A stretch of 64,000 bases of DNA, taken from positions 83,967-147,966 of the forward strand of contig CACBBX010000001.1 in NCBI GenBank assembly GCA_902537575.1, read 5' to 3'. Each line of letters begins with the position of its first letter. The stretch's first letter is position 1. This DNA is from an uncultured Pelagibacteraceae bacterium. GTDB lineage: Bacteria; Pseudomonadota; Alphaproteobacteria; Pelagibacterales; Pelagibacteraceae. A program made the position numbers and the translations under genes. Shown piece after piece: positions 8,103-16,316 of this stretch. Under the pieces are notes generated by a model. It worked only from the letters and a program-made list of their open reading frames with translations. It ran no database searches and was not told where the DNA came from.

Positions 8103-10325
8103 ATGAAAATAAATAATGTAGTTGTCATTGGCTCAGGAACCATGGGCAGCGGAATAGCGGCGCAACTATGTAATGCAAATATTCCAGTAACTTTATTAGA
8201 TTTAAAAACAGAGATCAGTCAAAAAGCCAAAGAGAGAATAGAAAAATCAAGACCCCCACTATTAATTGATAAATCAAAAATAGATGGGATTAAAGTTGGA
8301 AATATTAATGATGATTTTAATATTGTATCAGAGGCTGATTGGATTGTTGAGGCAGTTGTAGAACGTATTGATATTAAACATGATATCTATGACAAAATTT
8401 TTAAGCAAAGAAAGAAAGGCTCTATAGTTTCATCAAATACTTCTTCAATTCCAATAAGCGTTTTATCTGAAAAATTGACAGAGGATGATAAAAAAGATTT
8501 TTGTATCACTCACTTCTTCAATCCTGTTCGATATATGGATTTACTCGAAATTGTAAAAAACGAGAATACTGATTTAGATAAAATTCAAAAACTCAAACTA
8601 TTTTGCGAAGAAGATTTAGGAAAAGGAGCCATTGTTTGTAATGATACTCCAGGTTTTTTAGGGAATAGAATTGGCGTTTATGCAATGCAAATTGCAATGA
8701 CAGAAGCATTTAAAATGAAGCTTACTATAGAAGAAGCAGATGCAGTTTTTGGTAGACCTATGGGAATACCAAAGACAGGAGTTTTTGGTCTTTATGATTT
8801 AATTGGTATTGATCTAATGGCAGACGTATTAAAAAGTTTCATCAAAGAGCTTCCAGAAAATGATAACTTTCAAGATGTAGCTAAAGAAATTCCTTTAATA
8901 AGAAAACTAATTGATACTGGATATACAGGTCGAAAAGGCAAAGGTGGTTTCTATAGAATGAACAAAGTTGATAATACAAAAATTCTAGAGGCTATAAATT
9001 TAGAAACAGGAGAATATTCACCATCACAAAAAATAGATATTAAATCAGAAAAAGTTGATTTATTAAAATTGATTAATAGAGGTGATAAATACGGAGATTA
9101 TGCATGGTCGGTTATTTCAAAGATTATTAAATATGCATCTTCTTTAGTTCCAGGAATTACAGATAAGTTTAACGATATAGATGAAGCTATGCGTTTAGGA
9201 TTCAATTGGTCAAGAGGACCTTTTGAAATGTTAAAAGAAATTGGTGTCAGTAACTTTTTTGAAAAACTAGATGGTTTTAAAAACAACAAATTTTTAGAGG
9301 AACTTTCAAAATCTAAAGATGAAAATTTTTATGGAGAAAGACAAAAATATACTGAAATAGAAACTTTAGGAAAAATAAAACCCAAAGCAATAAAGTTAGA
9401 TAGAAACAATTCTGCAGAGATTTATAGATTTAATGATTTTAATATAGTTGAGTTCACAACCAAAGCTAACGCATTAGATTATGACTCGATGGATGCATTA
9501 AAGAAAGCAACTGATAAACCTTTAATTATTATTAATGAAAGTATGCAATTTTCTGCAGGTGTAAATTTAACTTACACAATGAATTTTGCAGAAAAGGGTG
9601 ATTACAGTTCGATTGAAAAGTTTGTTAAATACTTCCAAGATACCTGCAAAGAACTTAAATATTCAAAATATCCAGTTGTTTCAGCTCCTTCAGGACTAAC
9701 ATTAGGAGGTGGATTTGAAGTTCTGGTGCAAAGTAATTTTGTGGCTTCCCATACTAATATTGTTGTTGGACTTGTTGAAACTATGGTTGGTTTAGTTCCA
9801 GCAGGGGGAGGATGTAAAGAAATGTTATGGAGATGGTCGCAAACTGAAGAAGCAAAAAATGATCCAGATTATGCACCGTTAAAAGTTTTTGATATTATAG
9901 GTTATGGTAAAACAGCAACATCACCAGTTGAGGCAGAACCTCTTAAATACTTGCTTCCTGAAAATAAAAAAATCATGAGTAGAAATAGTTTATTGAATGT
10001 TTCAAGATCTATCTTGGAGGAGAATAAAGATTTTACCCCGCCAGCTGAAGCAACTTTTAAATTAACAGGGAGACCATTAAAGGAAAAAATGGTTAAATTG
10101 TTAGAAAAATTATACAACGACAAAGTAATTTTAGATCATGGAATGGTTGTTGGTAGTGAGCTTGCAAACGTATTAAGTGGAGGGGACACTACAATTGATA
10201 AAACTTTGTCAGAGGATGATTTATATAAGCTAGAATTAAATTCTTTTATGAATTTAATTGAAACTCAAAAAACTAAAGACAGAATTAAGCACACACTTTC
10301 TAAAGGTAAACCTTTAGTTAATTAG
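8103..10325 (+). CDS. 3-hydroxyacyl-CoA dehydrogenase / enoyl-CoA hydratase (FadN-type domain order)
   Basis: A 740-residue bifunctional beta-oxidation enzyme. The N-terminal half is an NAD-binding hydroxyacyl-CoA dehydrogenase: VVIGSGTMGSGIAAQLC at residues 6-22, SSNTSSIPIS, the catalytic-His region ITHFFNPVRYMDLLEIV and NDTPGFLGNRIG. The C-terminal part, about residues 430-620, resembles the crotonase fold (PSGLTLGGGFEVL, VGLVETMVGLVPAGGG). This order is the reverse of E. coli FadB and matches FadN-like proteins. No thiolase or acyl-CoA dehydrogenase gene is nearby, so the exact acyl-CoA substrate is open. It lies 50 bases after the importer ATPase, perhaps in the same operon, and overlaps the converging cyclophilin gene by 8 bases. 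Confidence 0.88.
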   Translation: MKINNVVVIGSGTMGSGIAAQLCNANIPVTLLDLKTEISQKAKERIEKSRPPLLIDKSKIDGIKVGNINDDFNIVSEADWIVEAVVERIDIKHDIYDKIFKQRKKGSIVSSNTSSIPISVLSEKLTEDDKKDFCITHFFNPVRYMDLLEIVKNENTDLDKIQKLKLFCEEDLGKGAIVCNDTPGFLGNRIGVYAMQIAMTEAFKMKLTIEEADAVFGRPMGIPKTGVFGLYDLIGIDLMADVLKSFIKELPENDNFQDVAKEIPLIRKLIDTGYTGRKGKGGFYRMNKVDNTKILEAINLETGEYSPSQKIDIKSEKVDLLKLINRGDKYGDYAWSVISKIIKYASSLVPGITDKFNDIDEAMRLGFNWSRGPFEMLKEIGVSNFFEKLDGFKNNKFLEELSKSKDENFYGERQKYTEIETLGKIKPKAIKLDRNNSAEIYRFNDFNIVEFTTKANALDYDSMDALKKATDKPLIIINESMQFSAGVNLTYTMNFAEKGDYSSIEKFVKYFQDTCKELKYSKYPVVSAPSGLTLGGGFEVLVQSNFVASHTNIVVGLVETMVGLVPAGGGCKEMLWRWSQTEEAKNDPDYAPLKVFDIIGYGKTATSPVEAEPLKYLLPENKKIMSRNSLLNVSRSILEENKDFTPPAEATFKLTGRPLKEKMVKLLEKLYNDKVILDHGMVVGSELANVLSGGDTTIDKTLSEDDLYKLELNSFMNLIETQKTKDRIKHTLSKGKPLVN

Positions 10326-10968
10326 CATTTAACATTTTAAAAGAGTTAATAAAATCAGGCCTAAGCACGTATATTGCTTTATTGCCTGTTTTTATTCTCT
10401 CTAAAATATCTAAACCATATATTACTTTACCAAGTGGAGTATATTCACCTTGATAGATGGGTATTTCTCTTAGTGTAATAAAAAACTCGCTATCCTCTGT
10501 ATTAAATTCTGTTGATCTTGCAAATCCAACACTACCTTCCGTAAACTCAAAATCATCATTTAGTTCCGATTTAAGGGTCCCAAGTTTTGATTTACCACTT
10601 CCTATTTTTGAATAATCCAAATATTCTTTTTTTCCATATTCTAAATCTCCTGCCTGTACTAAAGTATTTTTAATAACTTTATAAAAAGCTGATCCATCAT
10701 ATAGGCCTTTGTTAATTAAGGTTTTAAATCTTTCAACAGAGTTAGGTGAAATTTCAGGATATAATTCTATCACTATATTTCCACACTCAACATTCATAAT
10801 TGCTATATTTTCAGGATCAGGAAAATTTACTTTTTCTAAATTTACTTCTTTAACTGACAAACATTTATTTTTAAGTAAAAAAAAAGATGTAAAAGCAAAA
10901 ATGCCAAGACAAATTAAAAATATAAATAATATTTTTTCTGAAAGTGATGCCTTAACTGCTTTGATCAT
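10318..10968 (-). CDS. Cyclophilin-type peptidyl-prolyl cis-trans isomerase, membrane-anchored
   Basis: A 216-residue protein with an N-terminal membrane anchor (KILFIFLICLGIFAFTSFF, about residues 12-30) and a cyclophilin domain from residue 50 on. Recognisable parts are GNIVIELYPEISPNSVERF, LYDGSAFYKVIKNTLVQAGD, GSVGFARS, DSEFFITL and PLGKVIYGLDILERI. These correspond to bacterial PpiA/PpiB-like isomerases that assist protein folding; the anchor suggests it works on the periplasmic face. The canonical FHR motif is FYK here, so catalytic activity may be reduced. Its start overlaps the upstream HExxH gene by 4 bases; the pair forms a small minus-strand operon. Confidence 0.85.
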   Translation of the reverse strand: MIKAVKASLSEKILFIFLICLGIFAFTSFFLLKNKCLSVKEVNLEKVNFPDPENIAIMNVECGNIVIELYPEISPNSVERFKTLINKGLYDGSAFYKVIKNTLVQAGDLEYGKKEYLDYSKIGSGKSKLGTLKSELNDDFEFTEGSVGFARSTEFNTEDSEFFITLREIPIYQGEYTPLGKVIYGLDILERIKTGNKAIYVLRPDFINSFKMLNAN

Positions 10969-11693
10969 AAAATATTGTTATCAATTTTAGATAATCCAGA
11001 CTTAATTAGTTCAACTTTATTTTTTAAAATATTATCCTTTTGAATTATTTCGTTCATCTTAGATTTATTGGTCATTAAGAAAGAAAAAATTTCTGCCATA
11101 TCCTCAGATGGAATTGATTTTGAATATTCAGTTAAAAATCCCTTTGTATTTTCATATAAATCTAAATTAAGTCTATTGGAACAAGTAGAGCATTCAGCAT
11201 AAATGAAGTTTGGTTCATTAAAATTTGAAAATAATTCTTCATCAAAGTAATTTCGGTGACTGCTTTGGATCATATGAAAAATTTCATGATGGATCATTCT
11301 TTCAAAATACTTTTGATTGAAATTTATATCCAAAATAAGTGTTCTTTTCTGAGTATCAGGTATTCCGCCAGTATTTATCTCTGAAATAAATAGATCCTCA
11401 CATAAAACTATATACTTTAGCTGAATTTTTTTTAGAAAATTTGAATTATATAAACTAAGATTTTTTTCAATAACTGGAAATTTTTTATTTAAATTAATTT
11501 TTTTTGTTTTTTTACAAGTAATATTGTCATCTACACCTATTTTAAAATCATTATTTGTATTTAAATATCGAATATTATTTTTACTTTTTAATTTAAAAAT
11601 TTCTAAATTTGGTATCTTAAGTAAGTTATAAATTTCATCAGCTTTTACGCAAGTAATATTTAAGCAAAATAACAATAATATTAAAATTCTCAT
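10965..11693 (-). CDS. Exported protein with HExxH motif, putative zinc metallopeptidase
   Basis: A 242-residue protein I cannot assign to a named family. Residues 1-18 form a signal peptide (MRILILLLFCLNITCVKA). A clear HExxH motif lies at H136-E137-H140 (MIHHEIFHMIQSS), and a later acidic pair in PSEDMAEIF (E197, E201) could supply the third zinc ligand, as in gluzincins. The pair of cysteines in AECSTCSN and C60/C98 suggest disulphides in the periplasm. It is co-transcribed with the membrane cyclophilin (4-base overlap), which fits a periplasmic protein-quality role, but that is inference. Its promoter shares a 53-base gap with the agmatinase gene. Confidence 0.6.
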   Translation of the reverse strand: MRILILLLFCLNITCVKADEIYNLLKIPNLEIFKLKSKNNIRYLNTNNDFKIGVDDNITCKKTKKINLNKKFPVIEKNLSLYNSNFLKKIQLKYIVLCEDLFISEINTGGIPDTQKRTLILDINFNQKYFERMIHHEIFHMIQSSHRNYFDEELFSNFNEPNFIYAECSTCSNRLNLDLYENTKGFLTEYSKSIPSEDMAEIFSFLMTNKSKMNEIIQKDNILKNKVELIKSGLSKIDNNIL

Positions 11694-11716
11694 TAATTAA
11701 TTATAGACGAATTAGA

Positions 11717-11734
11717 TAAGATAATATTATCTTA
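11717..11734. promoter_or_regulatory. 18-base perfect palindrome in a divergent promoter gap
   Basis: TAAGATAATATTATCTTA is self-complementary over 18 bases and lies 12 bases before the agmatinase-family ATG, within a 53-base gap between divergent genes. It could be an operator for a dimeric regulator or a short hairpin in the leader. The AT-rich background makes chance palindromes more likely, though 18 perfect bases are uncommon. Confidence 0.4.
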
Positions 11735-11746
11735 GATTTTTAAAAA

Positions 11747-12706
11747 ATGAAAAAAGAAAGAAATAAAAATCCAGTTCAACCAGTTAGTGGAACAAAAGTT
11801 CCAAGGTATGCAGGACCAAGCACATTTGCAAGATTGCCAGAATTAAGAGATGTTGAAAGTTGTGATGTTGCAATTGTTGGAATTCCGTTTGATAGTGGAA
11901 CAAGTTACAGACCGGGCGCAAGATTTGGACCCCAAAGTATTCGACAAGCCTCAAGACATTTAAGAACTAATTATCATCCAAGTTATGATGTTGAGCCGTT
12001 TAAGGTTCAACAAGTTGCAGATGCAGGAGATATAGCTTGTAACCCATTTAATATTGATGAAGCCATTAGACAAATTGAGTTAGGCGCAACAGATTTATTA
12101 AATAAGGTAGGTGGAATTATTAGTCTTGGCGGTGATCATACAATTGCAGTGCCACTATTAAGAGCTGCAAATAAAAAAAATAACGGCCCAGTATCTTTGG
12201 TCCATTTTGATGCTCATTTAGATACTTGGGATACTTATTTTGGTGCACCCTATACACATGGAACTCCTTTTAGAAGAGCCCGAGAAGAAAATTTATTTCT
12301 AGATGATGCTTCTATGCATGTTGGTATAAGAGGACCTTTATACAGTAGAGATGACATAAAGAACGATGAAAGTTTTGGATTTAAAATTATTCATTGTGAT
12401 GAATTTCAAACAGAGGGAACAGATAAAATTGCAGAAAGAATTAAAAAAAGAGTTGGAGATAATGCTTTGTACTTATCTATTGATATTGACGTGCTTGATC
12501 CAGCTTTTGCACCAGGAACAGGAACACCTGAAATAGCAGGGATGACCACTAGAGAAATGGTTAATGTCCTAAGAGGATTGTCAGGTTTAAATTTGATCTC
12601 GGCAGACGTCGTAGAAGTTGCACCTGCATATGATCATGCTGAAGTTACTTCTCTTGCAGCTGCTACAATTGTTTACGAATTAACAAATTTATTTGCAAAA
12701 TCATAA
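11747..12706 (+). CDS. speB: Agmatinase-family ureohydrolase
   Basis: A 319-residue manganese- or nickel-type ureohydrolase. All metal-binding motifs are present: GGDH (H131), FDAHLDTWD (D155, H157, D159) and SIDIDVLDPAFAPGTGTPE (D246, D248). The family hydrolyses guanidino compounds to urea plus an amine: agmatine, guanidinobutyrate, guanidinopropionate, or free guanidine in some members. Substrate specificity cannot be fixed from the active-site core alone. The next gene, 20 bases on, is an aldehyde dehydrogenase. That pairing fits agmatine or guanidinobutyrate breakdown, in which the released amine ends up as an aldehyde to be oxidised. No urease or amine transaminase is seen beside it. 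Confidence 0.85.
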   Translation: MKKERNKNPVQPVSGTKVPRYAGPSTFARLPELRDVESCDVAIVGIPFDSGTSYRPGARFGPQSIRQASRHLRTNYHPSYDVEPFKVQQVADAGDIACNPFNIDEAIRQIELGATDLLNKVGGIISLGGDHTIAVPLLRAANKKNNGPVSLVHFDAHLDTWDTYFGAPYTHGTPFRRAREENLFLDDASMHVGIRGPLYSRDDIKNDESFGFKIIHCDEFQTEGTDKIAERIKKRVGDNALYLSIDIDVLDPAFAPGTGTPEIAGMTTREMVNVLRGLSGLNLISADVVEVAPAYDHAEVTSLAAATIVYELTNLFAKS

Positions 12707-12726
12707 AGAAAGGATAATTTGCGCGC

Positions 12727-14160
12727 ATGATTGAAAAGAAAAATTTTTATATTAATGGTTCGTGGGTTGCACCAAAAAATCTAAAAGAAATTCAAGTTAT
12801 AAATCCTGCAACTGAAAAAAGTTGTGCAGTTATTTCCTTAGGTGGAAAAGAAGATGTTAACGATGCGGTGTTAGCTGCTAAAGAAGCTTTTAAAACTTGG
12901 GGATTTTCTTCAAAAGAGGAGCGATTAAGTTTGTTAGAAAACTTTTACGCACTTTATAAAAAAAGATGGAACGATATTACTGATGCAATTATTCAGGAAA
13001 TGGGAGCACCAAAAGATTTTGCATTAAAACTTCAAACAGGAACTGGCGCTAGTCATACAAAATCATTCATCCGTTATTTAAAAGAATTTGATTTTGAAAA
13101 ACCACTTGGAGAACACGCAAAAAATCAAAGATTGATATATGAACCAAAAGGTGTTTGTGCGTTAATTACTCCTTGGAACTGGCCAATTAACCAAGTTACA
13201 TTGAAAGTTATTCCAGCTTTAGCATCGGGATGCACAATGGTTTTAAAACCATCAGAATTAGCACCTTTATCTGCAATGATTATTGCAGAATTAATAGATG
13301 AAGCAAAATTTCCAAAAGGTGTATTTAATTTAGTAAACGGAGACGGCGCAACTACAGGTGATGCCTTAACAAGTCATCCAGATGTAAATATGATTTCATT
13401 TACAGGCTCAACAAGAGCGGGAGCTTTAATTTCACAAAATGCAGCAAAAGATTTTAAAAGAGTAAGTTTAGAATTAGGTGGAAAAGGTGCGAACATTATA
13501 TTTAAAGATGCAGATGCCGAGGCTATTGAAAGAGGTGCTTTAAGATGTTTTAGAAACTCAGGACAATCTTGTAATGCTCCAACAAGAATGTTGGTTGAAA
13601 AATCTATGTATGATGAAGCAGTAGAAAGACTAAAAAAATATGCAAATGAATTTAAAGTGGATGATCCAAAAAAAGAAGGCGAGCACATAGGCCCTGTGAT
13701 CTCTGAAACACAATTTAACAAAATCCAAACATTGATTCAAAAAGGTATAGATGAAGGTGCAAAATTAGTTGCTGGCGGCCCAGGAAAACCAGAAGGTATG
13801 AATGATGGTTATTATGTAAAACCAACTGTATTTGCAGATGTAAACAACCAAATGGAAATTGCTAGAACTGAAATATTTGGTCCAGTTTTATCTGTGATAC
13901 CATTTGAAACTGAGGAAGAAGCAATAGAAATTGCTAATGATACTGATTATGGTTTAACAAATTATATTCAAAGTCAAGACATTGAAAAAATCAGAAGACT
14001 TGCTAGAAAACTAAGATCTGGAATGGTTGATGTAAATGGTGCGGGTATAGCAGTTGATGCACCTTTTGGTGGCTTTAAACATTCTGGTATTGGAAGAGAA
14101 GCAGGTAAAGAGGGTTTGCTTGAGTTCTTAGAAGTAAAATCAGTTGGTGGTTGGAGTTAA
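12727..14160 (+). CDS. NAD(P)-dependent aldehyde dehydrogenase
   Basis: A 477-residue aldehyde dehydrogenase of normal length. Key residues are in place: N151 in TPWNWP, E249 in SLELGGKG, the nucleophile C282 in NSGQSCNAPTR, and EIFGPVLSV plus the C-terminal PFGGFKHSGIGREAG. It oxidises an aldehyde to an acid in the cytoplasm. Lying directly after the agmatinase-family gene, a role on an amino- or guanidino-aldehyde such as 4-aminobutanal is plausible but unproven. A purine-rich ribosome-binding site (AAGAAAGGA) precedes the ATG. The 3' end overlaps the converging ArgE-like gene by 4 bases. Confidence 0.88.
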   Translation: MIEKKNFYINGSWVAPKNLKEIQVINPATEKSCAVISLGGKEDVNDAVLAAKEAFKTWGFSSKEERLSLLENFYALYKKRWNDITDAIIQEMGAPKDFALKLQTGTGASHTKSFIRYLKEFDFEKPLGEHAKNQRLIYEPKGVCALITPWNWPINQVTLKVIPALASGCTMVLKPSELAPLSAMIIAELIDEAKFPKGVFNLVNGDGATTGDALTSHPDVNMISFTGSTRAGALISQNAAKDFKRVSLELGGKGANIIFKDADAEAIERGALRCFRNSGQSCNAPTRMLVEKSMYDEAVERLKKYANEFKVDDPKKEGEHIGPVISETQFNKIQTLIQKGIDEGAKLVAGGPGKPEGMNDGYYVKPTVFADVNNQMEIARTEIFGPVLSVIPFETEEEAIEIANDTDYGLTNYIQSQDIEKIRRLARKLRSGMVDVNGAGIAVDAPFGGFKHSGIGREAGKEGLLEFLEVKSVGGWS

Positions 14161-15347
14161 TTTAAAGAAGATTTTTCTTTAATTCCGTCAAGTAATTTCA
14201 AACATTTCTTTAGTTCATCTAATATTATAAATTCATCAACTTTGTGCGCTTGTTCAATAGAACCTGGACCACAAACTACTGTACTAATTCCTATTTCTTG
14301 AAACAAACCTGCTTCCGTTCCAAAAGATACTACTTGTCTTGAGTTATCACCAGTTAAACTTGAAATTAACTCACAAGCATCAGATTTATCTTTTCGGTCA
14401 AATCCAATTATTTCTCCGATAACTTTTTTTTCAATAGAAGAACTAGAAAAAACATTTTTCATTTCTGGTAATAAAATTTCATTTGCATATTTATCCAATT
14501 CTTGGTTTAAAAATATCGCGTCTTCTTTAATCACTGGTCTTGTTTCCCAATTGACATGACATTTATCTGCAATCACGTTATGAGCAATTCCTCCAAAAAT
14601 CCCACCTATTGATAGAGTTGAATGAGGAGGATCAAAGATTGAGTCTTTTGGAGCTCTTTCCTTAAGTTCATTTCTTAATTCAATTAATTTATTTACATAT
14701 TTTGAAGCGTATTCAACAGCACTTACACCTTTATGTGGTGCAGAACTATGACCTGCTAAACCTTTAAAATAAGTCGTGTATTCATAACATCCTTTGTGAG
14801 CATCAATAATTTTCATATTTGTTGGTTCGCCAACAATGCAAATTCCATCTTTAATTTCTCTTTTTTTTAATTCCTCTATTAAAATAGGGGCTCCTTGACA
14901 TGCAGTTTCCTCGTCAAAAGTGAAAGAAAAATGAATATCTCTATCAAGGTTAGATTTTGAGTAAATTGGTGCAAAAGCCAAGGTACACGCAATGAACCCT
15001 TTCATATCACAAGATCCTCTTCCATAAAGTTTATCCCCTTTAATAGTTGCCTTAAACGGATCTGTAGACCAATCTTTAGACACAGGCACAACATCTGTAT
15101 GTCCAGACAAGATTATAGGTTTTTTACCGCTGTGTTTTTTTGATTTTATTGTTGCAAATAAATTAACCCTTTTTTTATCTTCATCAAAAGTTCTAAAAGA
15201 AGTAGCACCAAGTTTTTTTAATATATTATCGCAGTAATCAATTAGAGAATTATTGTCTTCCCCTGAAATTGTTTTAAAGGCTATTAAGTCAGTTAATATT
15301 TTTACTGAGTTATCAAATAAAACATCTAAATTATTTTCTGTACTCAT
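14157..15347 (-). CDS. argE: Acetylornithine deacetylase / M20 family amidohydrolase
   Basis: A 396-residue M20 metallohydrolase. Visible motifs are LSGHTDVVPVS (first metal ligand and catalytic Asp), GRGSCDMKGFIAC (bridging Asp), DEETACQGA (general-base Glu) and VGEPTNM. The lid domain lies in the middle, with GLAGHSSAPHKGVSAVEYA typical of ArgE proteins. The likely reaction is removal of the acetyl group from N-acetylornithine in arginine synthesis or related acyl-amino acids. It converges on the aldehyde dehydrogenase gene. Its start lies only 27 bases from the divergent csaA start, so the two promoters must overlap. Confidence 0.85.
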   Translation of the reverse strand: MSTENNLDVLFDNSVKILTDLIAFKTISGEDNNSLIDYCDNILKKLGATSFRTFDEDKKRVNLFATIKSKKHSGKKPIILSGHTDVVPVSKDWSTDPFKATIKGDKLYGRGSCDMKGFIACTLAFAPIYSKSNLDRDIHFSFTFDEETACQGAPILIEELKKREIKDGICIVGEPTNMKIIDAHKGCYEYTTYFKGLAGHSSAPHKGVSAVEYASKYVNKLIELRNELKERAPKDSIFDPPHSTLSIGGIFGGIAHNVIADKCHVNWETRPVIKEDAIFLNQELDKYANEILLPEMKNVFSSSSIEKKVIGEIIGFDRKDKSDACELISSLTGDNSRQVVSFGTEAGLFQEIGISTVVCGPGSIEQAHKVDEFIILDELKKCLKLLDGIKEKSSLN

Positions 15348-15374
15348 ATTTAGATTTTATTATATATTAATTAT

Positions 15375-15716
15375 ATGAAAGAACAAATAACCTACAGTGA
15401 TTTTGACAAAGTTGACATTAGAGTTGGGACAGTAATCTCAGTTCAAAAAAATGAAAAAGCAAGAAAACCATCATTAGTTGTTAAAGTTAATTTTGGTGAT
15501 GAGATTGGAATTAAACAATCTTCTGCTCAAATAACACATTATTATAATGAGGAAAATTTAATAGGAAAACAAGTTATTGGAGTTTGTAATTTTCCAGAAA
15601 AAAATATTGCTGGTGTGGTTTCTCAAGTTCTTATTCTTGGATCAATCGATAAAGAAGGAAAAGTAATATTAGTTCACCCTTCTCAAAAATCGGAAAATGG
15701 ACTTCCAATAGCATAA
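15375..15716 (+). CDS. csaA: CsaA-type tRNA-binding-domain protein
   Basis: A 113-residue single-domain protein with the EMAPII-like OB fold. DKVDIRVGTVISVQKNEKAR starts the fold, and GIKQSSAQITHYY and GKQVIGVCNFPEKNIAGVVS follow, as in CsaA. CsaA proteins bind tRNA or unfolded proteins and have been described as export-related chaperones. The length and termini are normal. It leads a plus-strand run in which the LysE-type exporter begins 3 bases later. Confidence 0.88.
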   Translation: MKEQITYSDFDKVDIRVGTVISVQKNEKARKPSLVVKVNFGDEIGIKQSSAQITHYYNEENLIGKQVIGVCNFPEKNIAGVVSQVLILGSIDKEGKVILVHPSQKSENGLPIA

Positions 15717-15719
15717 AAA

Positions 15720-16313
15720 ATGCATCCAGAAATATTATCTATTACATTATTTGGAATTGTGGCCGCGTTCACTCCTGGACCAAATAATTTTATAGCATTT
15801 TATTCTGGTTTTAACTTTGGATTAAAAAGAACAATCCCTCTTATAATGGGAGTTACTTTAGGCTTCCCATTTCTTTTATTATGTGTTGCTTTAGGATTGA
15901 TAAATATATTTAAAGTTTATCCATTAATTCAAGAGATTTTAAAATATTTAGGAACATTATTTTTAATTTATTTAGCTTATAAGATTTCTTTTTCAAAATC
16001 TACAAATATAGAAAATGAAGATAAAAACCCTGTAAAATTTATAGCAACTTTTATTTTTCAATTTTTAAACCCGAAGGGTGTAATCGCATCAGTGATTATT
16101 GTATCAACTTATATAGATCCAGGTGAAAATTTTGTGAATTTTACGACTCAAATTTTAATCCTAGCTTTAATAATTTCAGTTACAAGTATCACTCTTTGGA
16201 CATTTATAGGCAAATTTACTAGGAAATTTGCGACAAATCAGAAATTTATTAATTATTTTAATTATGTTATGTCACTGCTTCTTTTAATGAGCATAATAAC
16301 TTTTTATTTCTAA
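15720..16313 (+). CDS. LysE/RhtB family amino-acid exporter
   Basis: A 197-residue membrane protein with about six hydrophobic segments. The N-terminal signature FGIVAAFTPGPNNFIAFYSG is diagnostic of LysE/RhtB translocators, which expel amino acids such as lysine, threonine or homoserine lactones. A second conserved segment, FQFLNPKGVIASVII, lies near residue 116. The substrate cannot be inferred. It sits between csaA and aconitase with 3-base gaps on both sides, so it is probably expressed with both, without an obvious functional link. Confidence 0.88.
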   Translation: MHPEILSITLFGIVAAFTPGPNNFIAFYSGFNFGLKRTIPLIMGVTLGFPFLLLCVALGLINIFKVYPLIQEILKYLGTLFLIYLAYKISFSKSTNIENEDKNPVKFIATFIFQFLNPKGVIASVIIVSTYIDPGENFVNFTTQILILALIISVTSITLWTFIGKFTRKFATNQKFINYFNYVMSLLLLMSIITFYF

Positions 16314-16316
16314 ACT

